The position numbers were made by a program, and so were the translations under genes. This document shows positions 8,675 through 17,876 of a DNA stretch of 64,000 bases, in pieces (the first letter of the stretch is position 1; each line of letters begins with the position of its first letter). The notes beneath the pieces are model-generated. The model searched no databases. It was not told the origin of the DNA and was given only the letters and a program-made list of their open reading frames with translations. The stretch comes from JAJEFO01 sp965208685 (GTDB lineage: Bacteria > Pseudomonadota > Alphaproteobacteria > Rhodobacterales > Rhodobacteraceae). The DNA is taken from the NCBI GenBank assembly GCA_965208685.1, contig CBDBPL010000007.1:248001-312000 (forward strand), given 5' to 3'.

Positions 8675-9729
8675 CGGACAAGTCCGACATTCGGGTCGAG
8701 GCTGATCGGCTGCGGGCGCTGTTCGAGGCAAGGGGCGCGGTGGTGTTCGAGACTGACATCCTGCAACCTGCGGGGGCGCTTCTGGACCTCTATGGCGAGG
8801 ACATCCGCGCCCGGGCGTTCACGACGCACGATCCGCTCCGGGGCGAGATGATGCTGCGGCCGGACTTTACCCTGCCCCTGGTCCAGCAGCACGTGTCCGA
8901 AGGTCGGGCGGGGGGCAGGTACACCTATGCAGGTGAAGTGTTCCGGCGGCAGGAGGACGATCCGGACCGGGACGCGGAATACCTGCAGGTCGGGTACGAG
9001 ATCTTCGGAGGAGGAGTTGCAGTTGAAGCGGACGCCGAGGTCTTCGCGGCTTTTGCGGAAATCCTCGCGCCCTTGGGCCTGAGGCCGGCCACGGGAGACA
9101 CAGGGCTGCTGCGCGCGGCGATTGAGGGCTTGGAAACGAGCGCAGCCAGGCAGGCCGCGCTCATGCATCACCTTTGGAGGCCGCAGCGGTTTCGCGGGCT
9201 CTTGAACCGCTACGGCCAGGTCACGCCCGCAGCCGAGATTCCGGATGCGGAATGCGGAGTCGAAATCGGGCTGCGGACGCGAGCGGAAGTCGCTACACGA
9301 CTTGAGGCCCTGGAGACGGAGCGCTCCGAGCCGCCGCTGGAAGCGGAGGTGATCGGCTTGATCGATGGGCTTCTGGGAATCCGGGGAAAGGCGCCAGATG
9401 CGCTCTCGGAGTTGCGCGAGACTGCATCGGCATTGCCTTCGATCTTGCCCGCGATCGAATTGCTGGCGGCGCGCTTCGCGGCCCTGGACGCCCTCGGGGT
9501 CGACGTCGACTCGCTAGATTTCGAGGTGAGCTACGGACGGACGACTCTCGAATACTATGATGGCTTCGTGTTCGGGTTCTTTGCCGGCCAACGGCCTGAT
9601 TTTCCGCCGGTCGCCAGCGGCGGCCGCTACGATGCACTCAGCCGTGCGATCGGAGGCGCCGGCGGCAGGCCAGCCGTGGGTGGCGTCCTGCGTCCCGGAC
9701 TGATGCTCAGCCTGGGGAACGAGTCATGA
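8671..9729 (+). CDS. hisZ: ATP phosphoribosyltransferase regulatory subunit
   Basis: 352-residue HisRS paralogue without tRNA-charging function. It assembles with short-form HisG to give the active, histidine-regulated first enzyme of histidine synthesis. Class II synthetase-like segments include RGEMMLRPDFTLPLVQQHV and, near the C-terminus, SGGRYDALSRAIGG. The start is GTG 8671, overlapping the hisS stop as GTGA. It ends with an ATGA overlap to hisG. The presence of hisZ explains the short hisG that follows. Confidence 0.94.
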   Translation: MTDKSDIRVEADRLRALFEARGAVVFETDILQPAGALLDLYGEDIRARAFTTHDPLRGEMMLRPDFTLPLVQQHVSEGRAGGRYTYAGEVFRRQEDDPDRDAEYLQVGYEIFGGGVAVEADAEVFAAFAEILAPLGLRPATGDTGLLRAAIEGLETSAARQAALMHHLWRPQRFRGLLNRYGQVTPAAEIPDAECGVEIGLRTRAEVATRLEALETERSEPPLEAEVIGLIDGLLGIRGKAPDALSELRETASALPSILPAIELLAARFAALDALGVDVDSLDFEVSYGRTTLEYYDGFVFGFFAGQRPDFPPVASGGRYDALSRAIGGAGGRPAVGGVLRPGLMLSLGNES

Positions 9730-10421
9730 CGCTGAAGCTTGGCGTTCCCTCGAAGGGCCGCTTGATGAACGACACCATTGCCTGGTTCGGCGGGAGGGGT
9801 GTCAAGCTGGGCCTGTCGGGCGGGGCGCGGGAATACGCGGGCCAGGTCGAGGGCGCGGCCAAGGTCGAACTCGTCCTTCTGGCGGCCGTCGAGATTCCGC
9901 GCGAACTGGCTGCGGGGCGCATTCACGTAGGCGTGACCGGCATCGACATGACTCGCGAGCGGCTGGCCATGTGGGACAGCCAGGTGGGCGAAGTTCAGCG
10001 TCTCGGATTCGGCGAGGCGGACTTGGTGATCGCGGTGCCGGACTTCTGGGTTGATGTCACGACGCTGGATGATCTCGATCAGGTGGCCACCGCCTTTCGG
10101 GCCGTGCATGGACATCGGCTTCGCATTGCAACCAAGTATCATCGCCTTGTGCGGGGATTCCTGCGTGACAACGAAGTGTCCGACTACCAGCTTGTCGATA
10201 GCCAAGGCGCCACCGAAGGCACCGTGAAGAACCTGCATGCCGAGGCAATCGCGGACATAACGACAAGCGGCGCGACGCTGCGGGACAATCATCTGCGCGC
10301 ATTGGAAGACGGGCGGATCCTTTCTTCCGAGGCCGCCCTGTTCGAGACCCGCGCAAATGTCTGGGCCGGCGGCGCACGCGAGGTGTGGGACGGCCTGCAA
10401 TCGAGGCTTGGTCTTGCGTGA
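9726..10421 (+). CDS. hisG: ATP phosphoribosyltransferase catalytic subunit (short form)
   Basis: 231 residues, the short HisG form that lacks the C-terminal regulatory domain and needs HisZ. It condenses ATP with PRPP to make phosphoribosyl-ATP. Features include PSKGRLMNDT at the N-terminus, GVTGIDMTRER, and the PRPP-binding loop region ADITTSGATLRDN. It starts in an ATGA overlap with hisZ. A hairpin at 10433-10455 closes the operon. Confidence 0.95.
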   Translation: MTLKLGVPSKGRLMNDTIAWFGGRGVKLGLSGGAREYAGQVEGAAKVELVLLAAVEIPRELAAGRIHVGVTGIDMTRERLAMWDSQVGEVQRLGFGEADLVIAVPDFWVDVTTLDDLDQVATAFRAVHGHRLRIATKYHRLVRGFLRDNEVSDYQLVDSQGATEGTVKNLHAEAIADITTSGATLRDNHLRALEDGRILSSEAALFETRANVWAGGAREVWDGLQSRLGLA

Positions 10422-10432
10422 TCCGCAGTGGC

Positions 10433-10455
10433 GGGCACTTTCGCAACAAGTGCCC
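10433..10455. terminator. Terminator-like hairpin after hisG
   Basis: GGGCACTT-TCGCAAC-AAGTGCCC forms a perfect 8-bp stem 11 bases after the hisG stop. It sits between the hisG end and the converging DUF1489 gene and could serve both directions. No strong T-tract is present. Confidence 0.65.
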
Positions 10456-10548
10456 TGCAGGCCGAAGCCCGCAACTTGCCTGCTGGATCCAATGTCCGGT
10501 TCTTGATGGCGTCTGGGCCGTTCGCGGGAGTTCGGGCTTTGCGTCCCT

Positions 10549-10977
10549 CTACCGCACGCCGATTTCAGCGAGTGCGGCAAGGAGCTGTGGCGAAAGATCG
10601 CCGTCCGTGCCATCATGCGTCAGGTCAACGGGCGCATCTTCCGCACGGAGATAGCGCCAGCCCTGGAACGGGCGGCGTGGCGTGGCCGCGGTCGAGACGA
10701 GCGCCGGATCCAGGACAATTGCGCACCTGCGGATGCCATCGCCAAGGTCCGCCTCGTCAAGCCGCACGATTCGCTGGCGCACTCTGACGAAGCCCCGGAT
10801 GACCCAGTAGATCGAGCCGCCGCCGAGGAGTTCGGCCTTGCGCCTCGGCCACATGCGGGTCACGTGGCGCGGCAGCCCGTCCTTGCCTTGCGCTGCCCGG
10901 GTTGCCTGCCACTTGGCCAGCGAAGCCACGCTTTCGGACCCGACGCTCAGCTTTATCAGGTGCAGCGGCTCGCTCAA
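10549..10977 (-). CDS. DUF1489 family protein
   Basis: 142-residue soluble protein of an alphaproteobacterial conserved family of unknown function. Diagnostic segments are LHLIKLSVGSESVASLAKWQ at the N-terminus, VTRMWPRRKAELLGGGSIYWVIRG in the middle, and PFQGWRYLRAEDAP near the C-terminus. It is divergent from nrdJ across 99 bases and converges on hisG. Full length for the family; no catalytic motif is evident. Confidence 0.9.
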   Translation of the reverse strand: MSEPLHLIKLSVGSESVASLAKWQATRAAQGKDGLPRHVTRMWPRRKAELLGGGSIYWVIRGFVRVRQRIVRLDEADLGDGIRRCAIVLDPALVSTAATPRRPFQGWRYLRAEDAPVDLTHDGTDGDLSPQLLAALAEIGVR

Positions 10978-11076
10978 CGTGCGTCTTCTCCAGGGTCCCT
11001 TGTCAAGGGAATCGTAGCGGATTGCCCGCCGCCTTCAACTTGTTGTAGGTTGTCACTCTGCCCAAGGGGACTCATC

Positions 11077-13344
11077 ATGGCCGGTTTCTCCGCACCCATT
11101 GCCGAACAGATCTGGGACATGAAATACCGCCTCAAGGCGGCAGACGGAACGCCCGTCGACCGTACAGTCGAGGATACATGGCGGCGAATCGCGCGCGCGC
11201 TCGCGGCGGAGGAAGCGGAGCCCGACGTCTGGGAGGACCGGTTCTACGCGGCGCTCGAGGACTTCAGGTTCCTGCCCGCCGGCCGGATCGTGGCAGGCGC
11301 GGGCACAGACCGGGCGGTGACGCTCTTCAACTGTTTCGTGATGGGCACGATCCCGGACAGCATGGTCGGCATCTTCGAGATGCTGAAGGAGGCGGCCGTC
11401 ACGATGCAGCAGGGTGGCGGCATCGGCTACGACTTCTCGACCATCAGGCCCAAGGGAGCCGACGTTCGCGGCGTGGCGGCGGATGCCAGCGGGCCATTGT
11501 CCTTCATGGACGTTTGGGACGCCATGTGCCGGACAATAATGTCGGCCGGATCCAGGCGCGGCGCAATGATGGCGACGATGCGGTGCGATCATCCCGACAT
11601 TGAGGAGTTCGTCACCGCAAAGTCGGACCCGGCGCGACTGAGGAACTTCAACCTGAGCGTGTTGGTGACAAACGCGTTCATGGAGGCGGTCAAGGCGGAT
11701 GGTCCTTGGGAACTACGGTTTGGTGACGCCGTCTACAGGACGCTGGAAGCCCGTGACCTTTGGAATCGGATCATGCGGGCGACATATGACTATGCCGAGC
11801 CGGGCGTAATCTACATAGACCGCATAAATTCCATGAACAATCTCGCGTATTGCGAGACAATTTCGGCCACCAACCCGTGTGGCGAGCAACCCTTGCCGCC
11901 CTATGGTGCGTGCCTGCTCGGGTCGATCAACCTTCCGCGTCTCGTCGAGCACGCGTTCGAGGACAACGCGGCTCTGGACGAGGCAGCTTTGGAGGATCTT
12001 GTCGGAACGGCTGTACGGATGATGGACAACGTTGTCGACGCGAGCCGGTTCCCGCTTGAGGCGCAAGCCAGGGAGGCCGAAGCCAAGCGGCGGATCGGTT
12101 TGGGGGTAACGGGGCTGGCCGACGCCCTGATCATGACGGGCAAGCGGTATGGATCGGAAGAGGCCGCGAAACTGACATCGCGATGGCTGCGTGCGGTCGC
12201 ACGGGCCGCCTACAAGGCTTCGGCGCATCTTGCGGCGGAAAGGGGGCCGTTTCCCCTCTTTGACTCCGATGCCTATCTCGCGAGCGGTTCTCTTGCCGAC
12301 GTGGACGCGGATGTGCGCAAGCTGATCAGGGAGCACGGCGTCCGCAATGCGCTGTTGACCTCGATCGCTCCGACCGGAACGATCAGCCTCTACGCCGGAA
12401 ATGTCAGTTCCGGCATCGAGCCGGTCTTTGCCTACACCTATTCCCGGATGGTTCTGCAGAAAGATGGAAGTCGGACCGAGGAGGAAGTCGTGGACTACGC
12501 TGTCCAGCTTTGGCGCGACCGGTTCGGGAACAGGGAGCTGCCGGACTGCTTCGTGAACGCGCAGGCGCTGGAGCCGGCAGATCACGTGCGCATGCAGGCG
12601 GCCGCGCAGGAATGGGTGGATTCGAGCATTTCAAAGACGATCAACGTGCCGGAGGACATCTCGTTCGATGCATTCAAGGACGTCTACATGGATGCATGGG
12701 ACAGGGGCTGCAAGGGATGCACGACCTACCGGCCAAACGCCGTCACGGGCAGTGTCCTGGCAGTGCATGAATCCGCTGACGAGGTGCCGGCTCCGGCTCG
12801 GGTGGCAGAGGGAGAGGTTGTCTACATTGCCGAGCCGCTGGATCGGCCGCAGGCGCTTGAAGGGCAGACGTACAAGCTCAAGTGGCCGGCGAGCGAGCAC
12901 GCGATCTACATCACGGTCAACGACATCGTCGTTGGCGGCCGGAGGCAGCCCTTCGAGGTCTTCATCAACTCGAAGAACATGGAGCACTTCGCATGGACGG
13001 TTGCCTTGACCCGGATGATATCGGCCGTGTTCCGGCGCGGTGGAGACGTGTCGTTCGTGGTCGAGGAGCTGAAGGCAGTCTTCGATCCGAGGGGCGGAGC
13101 CTGGATGGGCGGCAAGTACGTGCCGTCGATCCTCGCGGCGATCGGAGGCGTCATTGAGCGGCATCTGATCACAATCGGATTCATTGAGGGCGAGGGCATG
13201 GGGTTGAAGAGCGACCCCCAGGCCGAGGTCGTCAATCTTGGCGGTGCGCCGGGTCCAGCCTGCCCGAATTGCGGCCAGTTCGGCATGCAGATGCTCGAAG
13301 GCTGCATGACCTGCCCGAGCTGCGGCCACTCGAAGTGCGGGTGA
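11077..13344 (+). CDS. nrdJ: Adenosylcobalamin-dependent (class II) ribonucleotide reductase
   Basis: 755-residue cytosolic enzyme reducing ribonucleotides to deoxyribonucleotides without a separate radical subunit. The active-site segment NPCGEQPLPPYGACLLGSIN is present. LFNCFVMGTIPDSM lies in the N-terminal half, and the C-terminal cysteine-rich tail (CPNCGQFG, CMTCPSCGHSKCG) is typical of the long NrdJ form. ATG 11077 with AAGGGGA upstream is chosen over earlier in-frame codons. It depends on vitamin B12; no cobalamin riboswitch is evident in the 99-base leader. Confidence 0.96.
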   Translation: MAGFSAPIAEQIWDMKYRLKAADGTPVDRTVEDTWRRIARALAAEEAEPDVWEDRFYAALEDFRFLPAGRIVAGAGTDRAVTLFNCFVMGTIPDSMVGIFEMLKEAAVTMQQGGGIGYDFSTIRPKGADVRGVAADASGPLSFMDVWDAMCRTIMSAGSRRGAMMATMRCDHPDIEEFVTAKSDPARLRNFNLSVLVTNAFMEAVKADGPWELRFGDAVYRTLEARDLWNRIMRATYDYAEPGVIYIDRINSMNNLAYCETISATNPCGEQPLPPYGACLLGSINLPRLVEHAFEDNAALDEAALEDLVGTAVRMMDNVVDASRFPLEAQAREAEAKRRIGLGVTGLADALIMTGKRYGSEEAAKLTSRWLRAVARAAYKASAHLAAERGPFPLFDSDAYLASGSLADVDADVRKLIREHGVRNALLTSIAPTGTISLYAGNVSSGIEPVFAYTYSRMVLQKDGSRTEEEVVDYAVQLWRDRFGNRELPDCFVNAQALEPADHVRMQAAAQEWVDSSISKTINVPEDISFDAFKDVYMDAWDRGCKGCTTYRPNAVTGSVLAVHESADEVPAPARVAEGEVVYIAEPLDRPQALEGQTYKLKWPASEHAIYITVNDIVVGGRRQPFEVFINSKNMEHFAWTVALTRMISAVFRRGGDVSFVVEELKAVFDPRGGAWMGGKYVPSILAAIGGVIERHLITIGFIEGEGMGLKSDPQAEVVNLGGAPGPACPNCGQFGMQMLEGCMTCPSCGHSKCG

Positions 13345-13784
13345 ATCGGGGCGAGGGCGCGTGCCTGTTGCCCGATCGCTGGCCGTGGCGCCGCACATGG
13401 GTTGCACGCCGTCTTGCAACCTGCACGGGACTGCGCCTCGTCGCGACGTCGTGCATCGCCTTCCACTGAACCTCAGAACGCAGCTGGACAAGGCCCCGGA
13501 AATTTCCATGCGCCGTGGCAATGCGCGCTTCCTTCAGCGCCACGTTCGTTCTCACGCAGGCTGCAACGAGGCGATGCAACGCGCTCATGGCCGACATTGC
13601 GCTGACGGCGCACCCGGCGCTCCAGTCAACGCTTCACGTCCGGCCTGCCCCGTTCGACGGCGACAGGCGCTTTCTATACAATGCCGCGCCTGCACCGCTC
13701 GTCGCCAACGCCTTCGGAAGGCCGGTGACGCTGTTCCAATTCCATGTGCGCCGATGCCTCTTGCGAATTGGCGAGTTCTCTTGG
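13345..13784. other. Intergenic region after nrdJ
   Basis: About 440 bases. Apart from the hairpin at 13400-13421, nothing is recognised. Several overlapping open frames exist on both strands, but none has a domain, a good ribosome site or a conserved-looking composition. Confidence 0.5.
13400..13421 (+). terminator. Hairpin downstream of nrdJ
   Basis: GGTTGCA-CGCCGTCT-TGCAACC, a perfect 7-bp stem with an 8-base loop, 56 bases after the nrdJ stop. Probable end of the nrdJ transcript; no T-tract. Confidence 0.5.
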
Positions 13785-14315
13785 TCAGGCATCGCCGCCG
13801 AGGAATGCGTGCAGCCCGGACCTGATGGCTTCCCAGTCGGTAAACTCGTGCCCGGTGACCTTCGCTGGATCGAATTCGCGGTTTCGCAGAACCACCTGCT
13901 TCAAGACTTGCTGGGCGTAGTAGTCGTAGGCTCCCTCTTGCACGGCACCCGGCACCAGGAGGGTGACGTCAGGAGCAAGTTCGGTTCGCATGTTCATTTC
14001 GACCACGTAGTCCTCCGCCTCCGCGATACCTTCCGGGAAGGCCGCACTCAGGCTTACCGAAAGCAGCATGGTCCGGCGAGCCTTCAACTCCTCCCTGCAG
14101 GCGGCAATGAATGCCTCGAAACTTCGGGGGTGCCGCCGCTCATGCACAGATGCGGCGAGCACGACATGCTCGACACCGCTGAAGTCCACTGAGGCGGTTT
14201 GGTCAACGTCCAGGACCGACACGTCCCGACCCATGCTCCGGACCTCATCGGACACGAATTTCGCGATCTTTCCGGTCTGGCCTTCTACTGTGGCAAACGC
14301 AACGAATACTGTCAT
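13785..14315 (-). CDS. Flavodoxin-domain protein, HemG-like
   Basis: 176 residues with a flavodoxin fold. The N-terminal VAFATVEGQTGKIAKFV matches the FMN phosphate-binding loop, then VVLAASVHERRHPRSFEAF and the C-terminal TDWEAIRSGLHAFL follow the layout of HemG, the menaquinone-linked protoporphyrinogen oxidase. HemG homologues oxidise protoporphyrinogen IX to protoporphyrin IX. The assignment to haem synthesis is family inference; another flavodoxin-type electron carrier is possible. Confidence 0.75.
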   Translation of the reverse strand: MTVFVAFATVEGQTGKIAKFVSDEVRSMGRDVSVLDVDQTASVDFSGVEHVVLAASVHERRHPRSFEAFIAACREELKARRTMLLSVSLSAAFPEGIAEAEDYVVEMNMRTELAPDVTLLVPGAVQEGAYDYYAQQVLKQVVLRNREFDPAKVTGHEFTDWEAIRSGLHAFLGGDA

Positions 14316-14617
14316 TTCTGGCCTCCTTCACGGAACGGACGTCGGCGAGCCCATCGGGGCGAAAATGCCCTTCCCCATCCTTTGTCAACTCCCATCATAT
14401 CACGGGCGACGATTGCTTGCATTGTCTCAAATCAAGCGGGACGTCCATGCGGAAAGGGTCCCAGGCCTTGCTGGCCGCCATGCGGCCAGTGCGACTCGAA
14501 TTCGTTCGGCCGTTCGTTCGACCAATTGAGCTTGACCTCCTTCGCTCCTGCCGCCCTGGATCCGCGTTCCAGTCAACGAGCCGTTGCACATTCGCGTTGC
14601 ACGGATAGGTTCCGTCC
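14316..14617. other. Divergent intergenic region, nothing recognised
   Basis: About 300 bases between the divergent flavodoxin gene and the DMT transporter. No supported gene, RNA or clear promoter could be picked out. Confidence 0.45.
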
Positions 14618-15553
14618 ATGACACGCGATCAGCCCGCGATCGGCGTCCTTCTCATGCTGGGCTTCTGCATGATGGTGCCAATGGGAGACGCCTTGGCGAA
14701 GCTGCTAGGCGAACACGTTGACGTGGCCGTCCTGGTGACGGTCCGAATGGCGATTCAGGCAATCGTGCTCGTTCCCGTCGTCGTGTTCGCGGGAATTTCC
14801 CTCGCGCCGGCGCTTGGGAGGCTTCGCCTGATCACGACCCGGGCAATCCTGCACGTGCTGGGGATAGGCCTGATGTTCCTTTCGCTCAGGTACCTGCCGC
14901 TCGCCGATGCCGTGGCCATTGCATTTGTCATGCCTTTCATCACCCTGTTTCTTGGCCGATTCGTCTTGGGCGAGGACGTTGGCAGCCGTCGGATGATTGC
15001 CTGTTGCGTCGGCTTTGTCGGCACCTTGATGGTCATGCAGCCCAGCTTTGCGGAGGTCGGCTGGCCTGCGCTTCTGCCGGTCGCCGTGGCGATCGACTTT
15101 GCCTTCTTTGTGCTTGCGACGCGGCAATTGGCGAAAGAGGTGGATGCCGTGTCCTTGCAGGCGGTCTCAGGAGTGATCGCCTGCGCGTTGCTTGTCCCTC
15201 TCCTGGCGGTGCTGGCACCCTATGACGTTCCCGGCTTCGTGCTTGCAATGCCTGATCAGGTCTCGATGTGGCTGCTGGCAGCAATGGGGCTTCTCGGGAC
15301 CTGCGCGCATCTCATGATGACCTGGTCCCTGCGTTTCGCTCCGTCGGCGACCGTGGCACCGATGCAGTACCTTGAAATCCCGATCGCGGCCTTGCTGGGC
15401 TGGCTGATCTTCAAGGACTTCCCGAACGGCCTGGCGCTGGTCGGCATTTTCGTGACGATCGCGTCAGGCCTCTATGTCATCTACCGGGAGCATGCACTGA
15501 ACCGGTCAGCGCGGCGACTGCCAGGGAGAGGTGGAGCCTCGGAATCAACGTGA
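14618..15553 (+). CDS. DMT superfamily transporter (EamA, ten-TM)
   Basis: 311-residue inner-membrane protein with two EamA repeats and about ten hydrophobic segments (for example GVLLMLGFCMMVPMGDALAK at the start and ALVGIFVTIASGLYVIY at the end). Family members export small metabolites or amino acids. The substrate is unknown. The C-terminal tail (about 25 residues, Arg/Gly/Ser-rich) is encoded in DNA that overlaps the 3' end of the opposite-strand thiamine pyrophosphokinase gene by 77 bases. Confidence 0.9.
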   Translation: MTRDQPAIGVLLMLGFCMMVPMGDALAKLLGEHVDVAVLVTVRMAIQAIVLVPVVVFAGISLAPALGRLRLITTRAILHVLGIGLMFLSLRYLPLADAVAIAFVMPFITLFLGRFVLGEDVGSRRMIACCVGFVGTLMVMQPSFAEVGWPALLPVAVAIDFAFFVLATRQLAKEVDAVSLQAVSGVIACALLVPLLAVLAPYDVPGFVLAMPDQVSMWLLAAMGLLGTCAHLMMTWSLRFAPSATVAPMQYLEIPIAALLGWLIFKDFPNGLALVGIFVTIASGLYVIYREHALNRSARRLPGRGGASEST

Positions 15554-16157
15554 GGCATCCGGGACAGTCAAATTCGAGCTCAACCCGTCCGGACGCCAGA
15601 TTTGACGTGCCAAGGCGGCCCAGGGGATCAAGCTTCAATCCGTCGATGGGCCAGCGAAGTCCTGTCGAGGTGCCCTTCACCGGCGTCATCGGGAAGAGCG
15701 AGAAGCGCGTGCCGTCGGGAAGGTTGAGAACCAGCTGACTCGGCGCGGCAAAGGCAACGTCCTCGATTCCCAGCACGATCGTGGGCGGGCCAATGCGACG
15801 CGCGAGGACCGAAAACACGGCAAGCGTGTGATCAAGCCGGCCATCGGTGAAGCCGGTGGCGATCACGAAGGGCGCGTCGATCAGGCGGAGACACTTCTCG
15901 AAATCCGTGATGTCCTGGTCGGCATACTCGATGATTCTGGCTTCCGGCAGGGCGGCGCGCGTCTCGTCGGTGATCGAATCGAGATCGCCGATGACGGCGC
16001 ATGGCTCGAGGCCGGCGGCAATGCAGGAATTCGCGCCGCCGTCAGCAGCGACGAGGTGCGGCGCAAGTGCCATGGATGCCGCAATGTCCGAGACATGCGG
16101 ACGGCCGGCTCCAACAAGCGTCACGCCGGTGTCGATCTGGACCTTGCCAAGTGTCAC
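15477..16157 (-). CDS. Thiamine pyrophosphokinase
   Basis: 226 residues. It transfers pyrophosphate from ATP to thiamine to give thiamine diphosphate. Key motifs are ADGGANSCIAAGLEPCAVIGD followed by LDS (the DGG and GDLDS metal/substrate loop) and DQDITDFEKCL, then GFTDGRLDHTLAV. GTG 16157 is the most likely start, with AAGGG upstream and 17 bases between it and the synthetase stop. It is the last gene of the minus-strand run from the acyl-CoA synthetase. Confidence 0.88.
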   Translation of the reverse strand: MTLGKVQIDTGVTLVGAGRPHVSDIAASMALAPHLVAADGGANSCIAAGLEPCAVIGDLDSITDETRAALPEARIIEYADQDITDFEKCLRLIDAPFVIATGFTDGRLDHTLAVFSVLARRIGPPTIVLGIEDVAFAAPSQLVLNLPDGTRFSLFPMTPVKGTSTGLRWPIDGLKLDPLGRLGTSNLASGRVELEFDCPGCLTLIPRLHLSLAVAALTGSVHAPGR

Positions 16158-16174
16158 GGCAATTCGACCCTTGC

Positions 16175-17788
16175 TCAGATGCGTTTCCGAAGCTCGGTCT
16201 TCAGGATCTTGCCCGTCGATGTCTTGGGGAGTTCGCCGAAGACGATCTTCTTGGGACGCTGAAACCCGGCCAGCCCGGCGCGCGCGTGTTCGAGTAGCTC
16301 GTCCTCGGTGGCACTGGCGCCTTCGGCCAGTTCGACGAAGGCGCAGGGGACTTCGCCCCACTTCTCGTCCGGCATGGCCACGACCGCGGCAAGCCCCACG
16401 GCCGAATGAGTGTAGAGGGCGTTCTCGACCGCGATCGAGCTGATGTTCTCGCCGCCCGAGATGATGATGTCCTTGGCGCGGTCGCGGATCTCGATATAGC
16501 CGTCCGGATGCTGCACCGCGATGTCTCCCGACCAGAACCATCCGTTCTTGAATGCCTCCTCTGTCGTTTCCTCCTGCTTGAGATAGCCTTTCATGACGAT
16601 GTTGCCCCGGAAGGCGATTTCACCGCTTGTCTTGCCGTCCCATGGGACAGGCTCGCACGTGTCCGGGTCGAGAACCCTCACGTCCTCTTCCAGCTCGTAA
16701 GCCACGCCCTGACGCGCCTTGCGTCGCGCACGTTCGTCCGTCGGCAGGTCGTCCCATTCAGCCTGCCATGCACAGACCACGGCAGGTCCGTAAGATTCGG
16801 TCAGGCCGTAGACATGGGTGATGTTGATTCCAAGCGCCTCGATGGATTCGATAACGCTTGCGGGCGGTGGCGCGGCGGCTGTCATCATTTCGACTTTCTG
16901 CGGGAAGTCGCGACGCTCTTCCGCGCTTGCGCCCGCGATGAGCGACATTATGATCGGCGCACCGCAAAGATGAGTCACGCCGTGATCGGCAAATGCGTCG
17001 AAAATGGGGCCGGCGCGTGGCGCTCGCAGGAACACGTTCGTTCCGCCGAGCAGCGTGATCGTCCAGGGAAAGCACCAGCCATTGCAGTGAAAGAGCGGAA
17101 GTGTCCAGAGATATACCGGATGCCGGGGAATCGACCAGGTGATGACGTTGTTGACCGCGTTGGTGAACGCGCCACGGTGGGAATAGACGACGCCCTTTGG
17201 TCGTCCCGTCGTTCCGGAGGTGTAGTTCAGGGCAAGCGCATCCCATTCGTCGTCAGGCAGGCGGTATTGGAAGAGCGGGTCGCCTTCTGCCAGCAGTTCG
17301 TCATACGTGAGCGCGCCGATTCTCTCGCCGCCCGGGCCCTCGCTGTCCTCGATGTCGACCACAAGAATGTCGCGTCCGTATTCCGCGACGGCGGCCTTGG
17401 CCTTTTCCGACAGCTCCGTGTCCACAAGGAGGGCCTTCGCCTCACCGTGATCGAGGATGTATGCAATCGTGGCTGCGTCCAGACGCGTGTTGTTGGCGTT
17501 CAGGACCGCGCCCAGCATCGGCACCGCGAAGGCGCATTCAAACGTCTCGGGGATGTTTGGCGCAAGGACCGCCACCGTGTCACCCGTTTCGACTCCGCGT
17601 TCCTCGAGCGCAGACGCGAGGCGGCGGCATCGTTCGCCAACCTCCGCCCAGCTGCGCCTGATCCGCCCATGGACTTGAGCGGTGCGGCCTGAATAGACTT
17701 GGGCCGTTCGCTTGAGCATGGACACCGGCGACAACGGCTGGAAATTCGCGGGCCGCTTCGCCAGTTCCTTTCCGTCGTATGCTGTCAT
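16175..17788 (-). CDS. Acyl-CoA synthetase (AMP-forming), medium-chain / DmdB-like
   Basis: 537-residue ANL-superfamily ligase that activates a carboxylic acid to its acyl-CoA through an acyl-AMP. The P-loop-like LNYTSGTTGRPKGVV (about residue 185), HVYGLTESYG, GWFWSGDIAV, IEIRDRAKDIIISGGENISS and the catalytic lysine in KTSTGKILK at the C-terminus are all intact. The overall layout resembles the methylmercaptopropionate/medium-chain ligase clade common in marine Rhodobacterales (DmdB). The true substrate cannot be assigned from context. It lies 88 bases downstream of ugpC on the same strand. Confidence 0.9.
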   Translation of the reverse strand: MTAYDGKELAKRPANFQPLSPVSMLKRTAQVYSGRTAQVHGRIRRSWAEVGERCRRLASALEERGVETGDTVAVLAPNIPETFECAFAVPMLGAVLNANNTRLDAATIAYILDHGEAKALLVDTELSEKAKAAVAEYGRDILVVDIEDSEGPGGERIGALTYDELLAEGDPLFQYRLPDDEWDALALNYTSGTTGRPKGVVYSHRGAFTNAVNNVITWSIPRHPVYLWTLPLFHCNGWCFPWTITLLGGTNVFLRAPRAGPIFDAFADHGVTHLCGAPIIMSLIAGASAEERRDFPQKVEMMTAAAPPPASVIESIEALGINITHVYGLTESYGPAVVCAWQAEWDDLPTDERARRKARQGVAYELEEDVRVLDPDTCEPVPWDGKTSGEIAFRGNIVMKGYLKQEETTEEAFKNGWFWSGDIAVQHPDGYIEIRDRAKDIIISGGENISSIAVENALYTHSAVGLAAVVAMPDEKWGEVPCAFVELAEGASATEDELLEHARAGLAGFQRPKKIVFGELPKTSTGKILKTELRKRI

Positions 17789-17876
17789 CGCCGTCCGCCT
17801 CGTGCCGATGGTCCCGTTGCCTCAGGTTTATCAGCGCATTGGATTTTGACAACGGCATCGGAGAGCGCCGACTCTG

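Noticed and set aside
10978..11076. Search for a cobalamin riboswitch upstream of nrdJ
   Set aside because: No B12-box-like sequence or room for the full aptamer in the 99-base leader.
13515..14192. 225-codon plus-strand frame across the flavodoxin gene
   Set aside because: Mostly antisense to a recognisable HemG-like gene and without domain similarity of its own.
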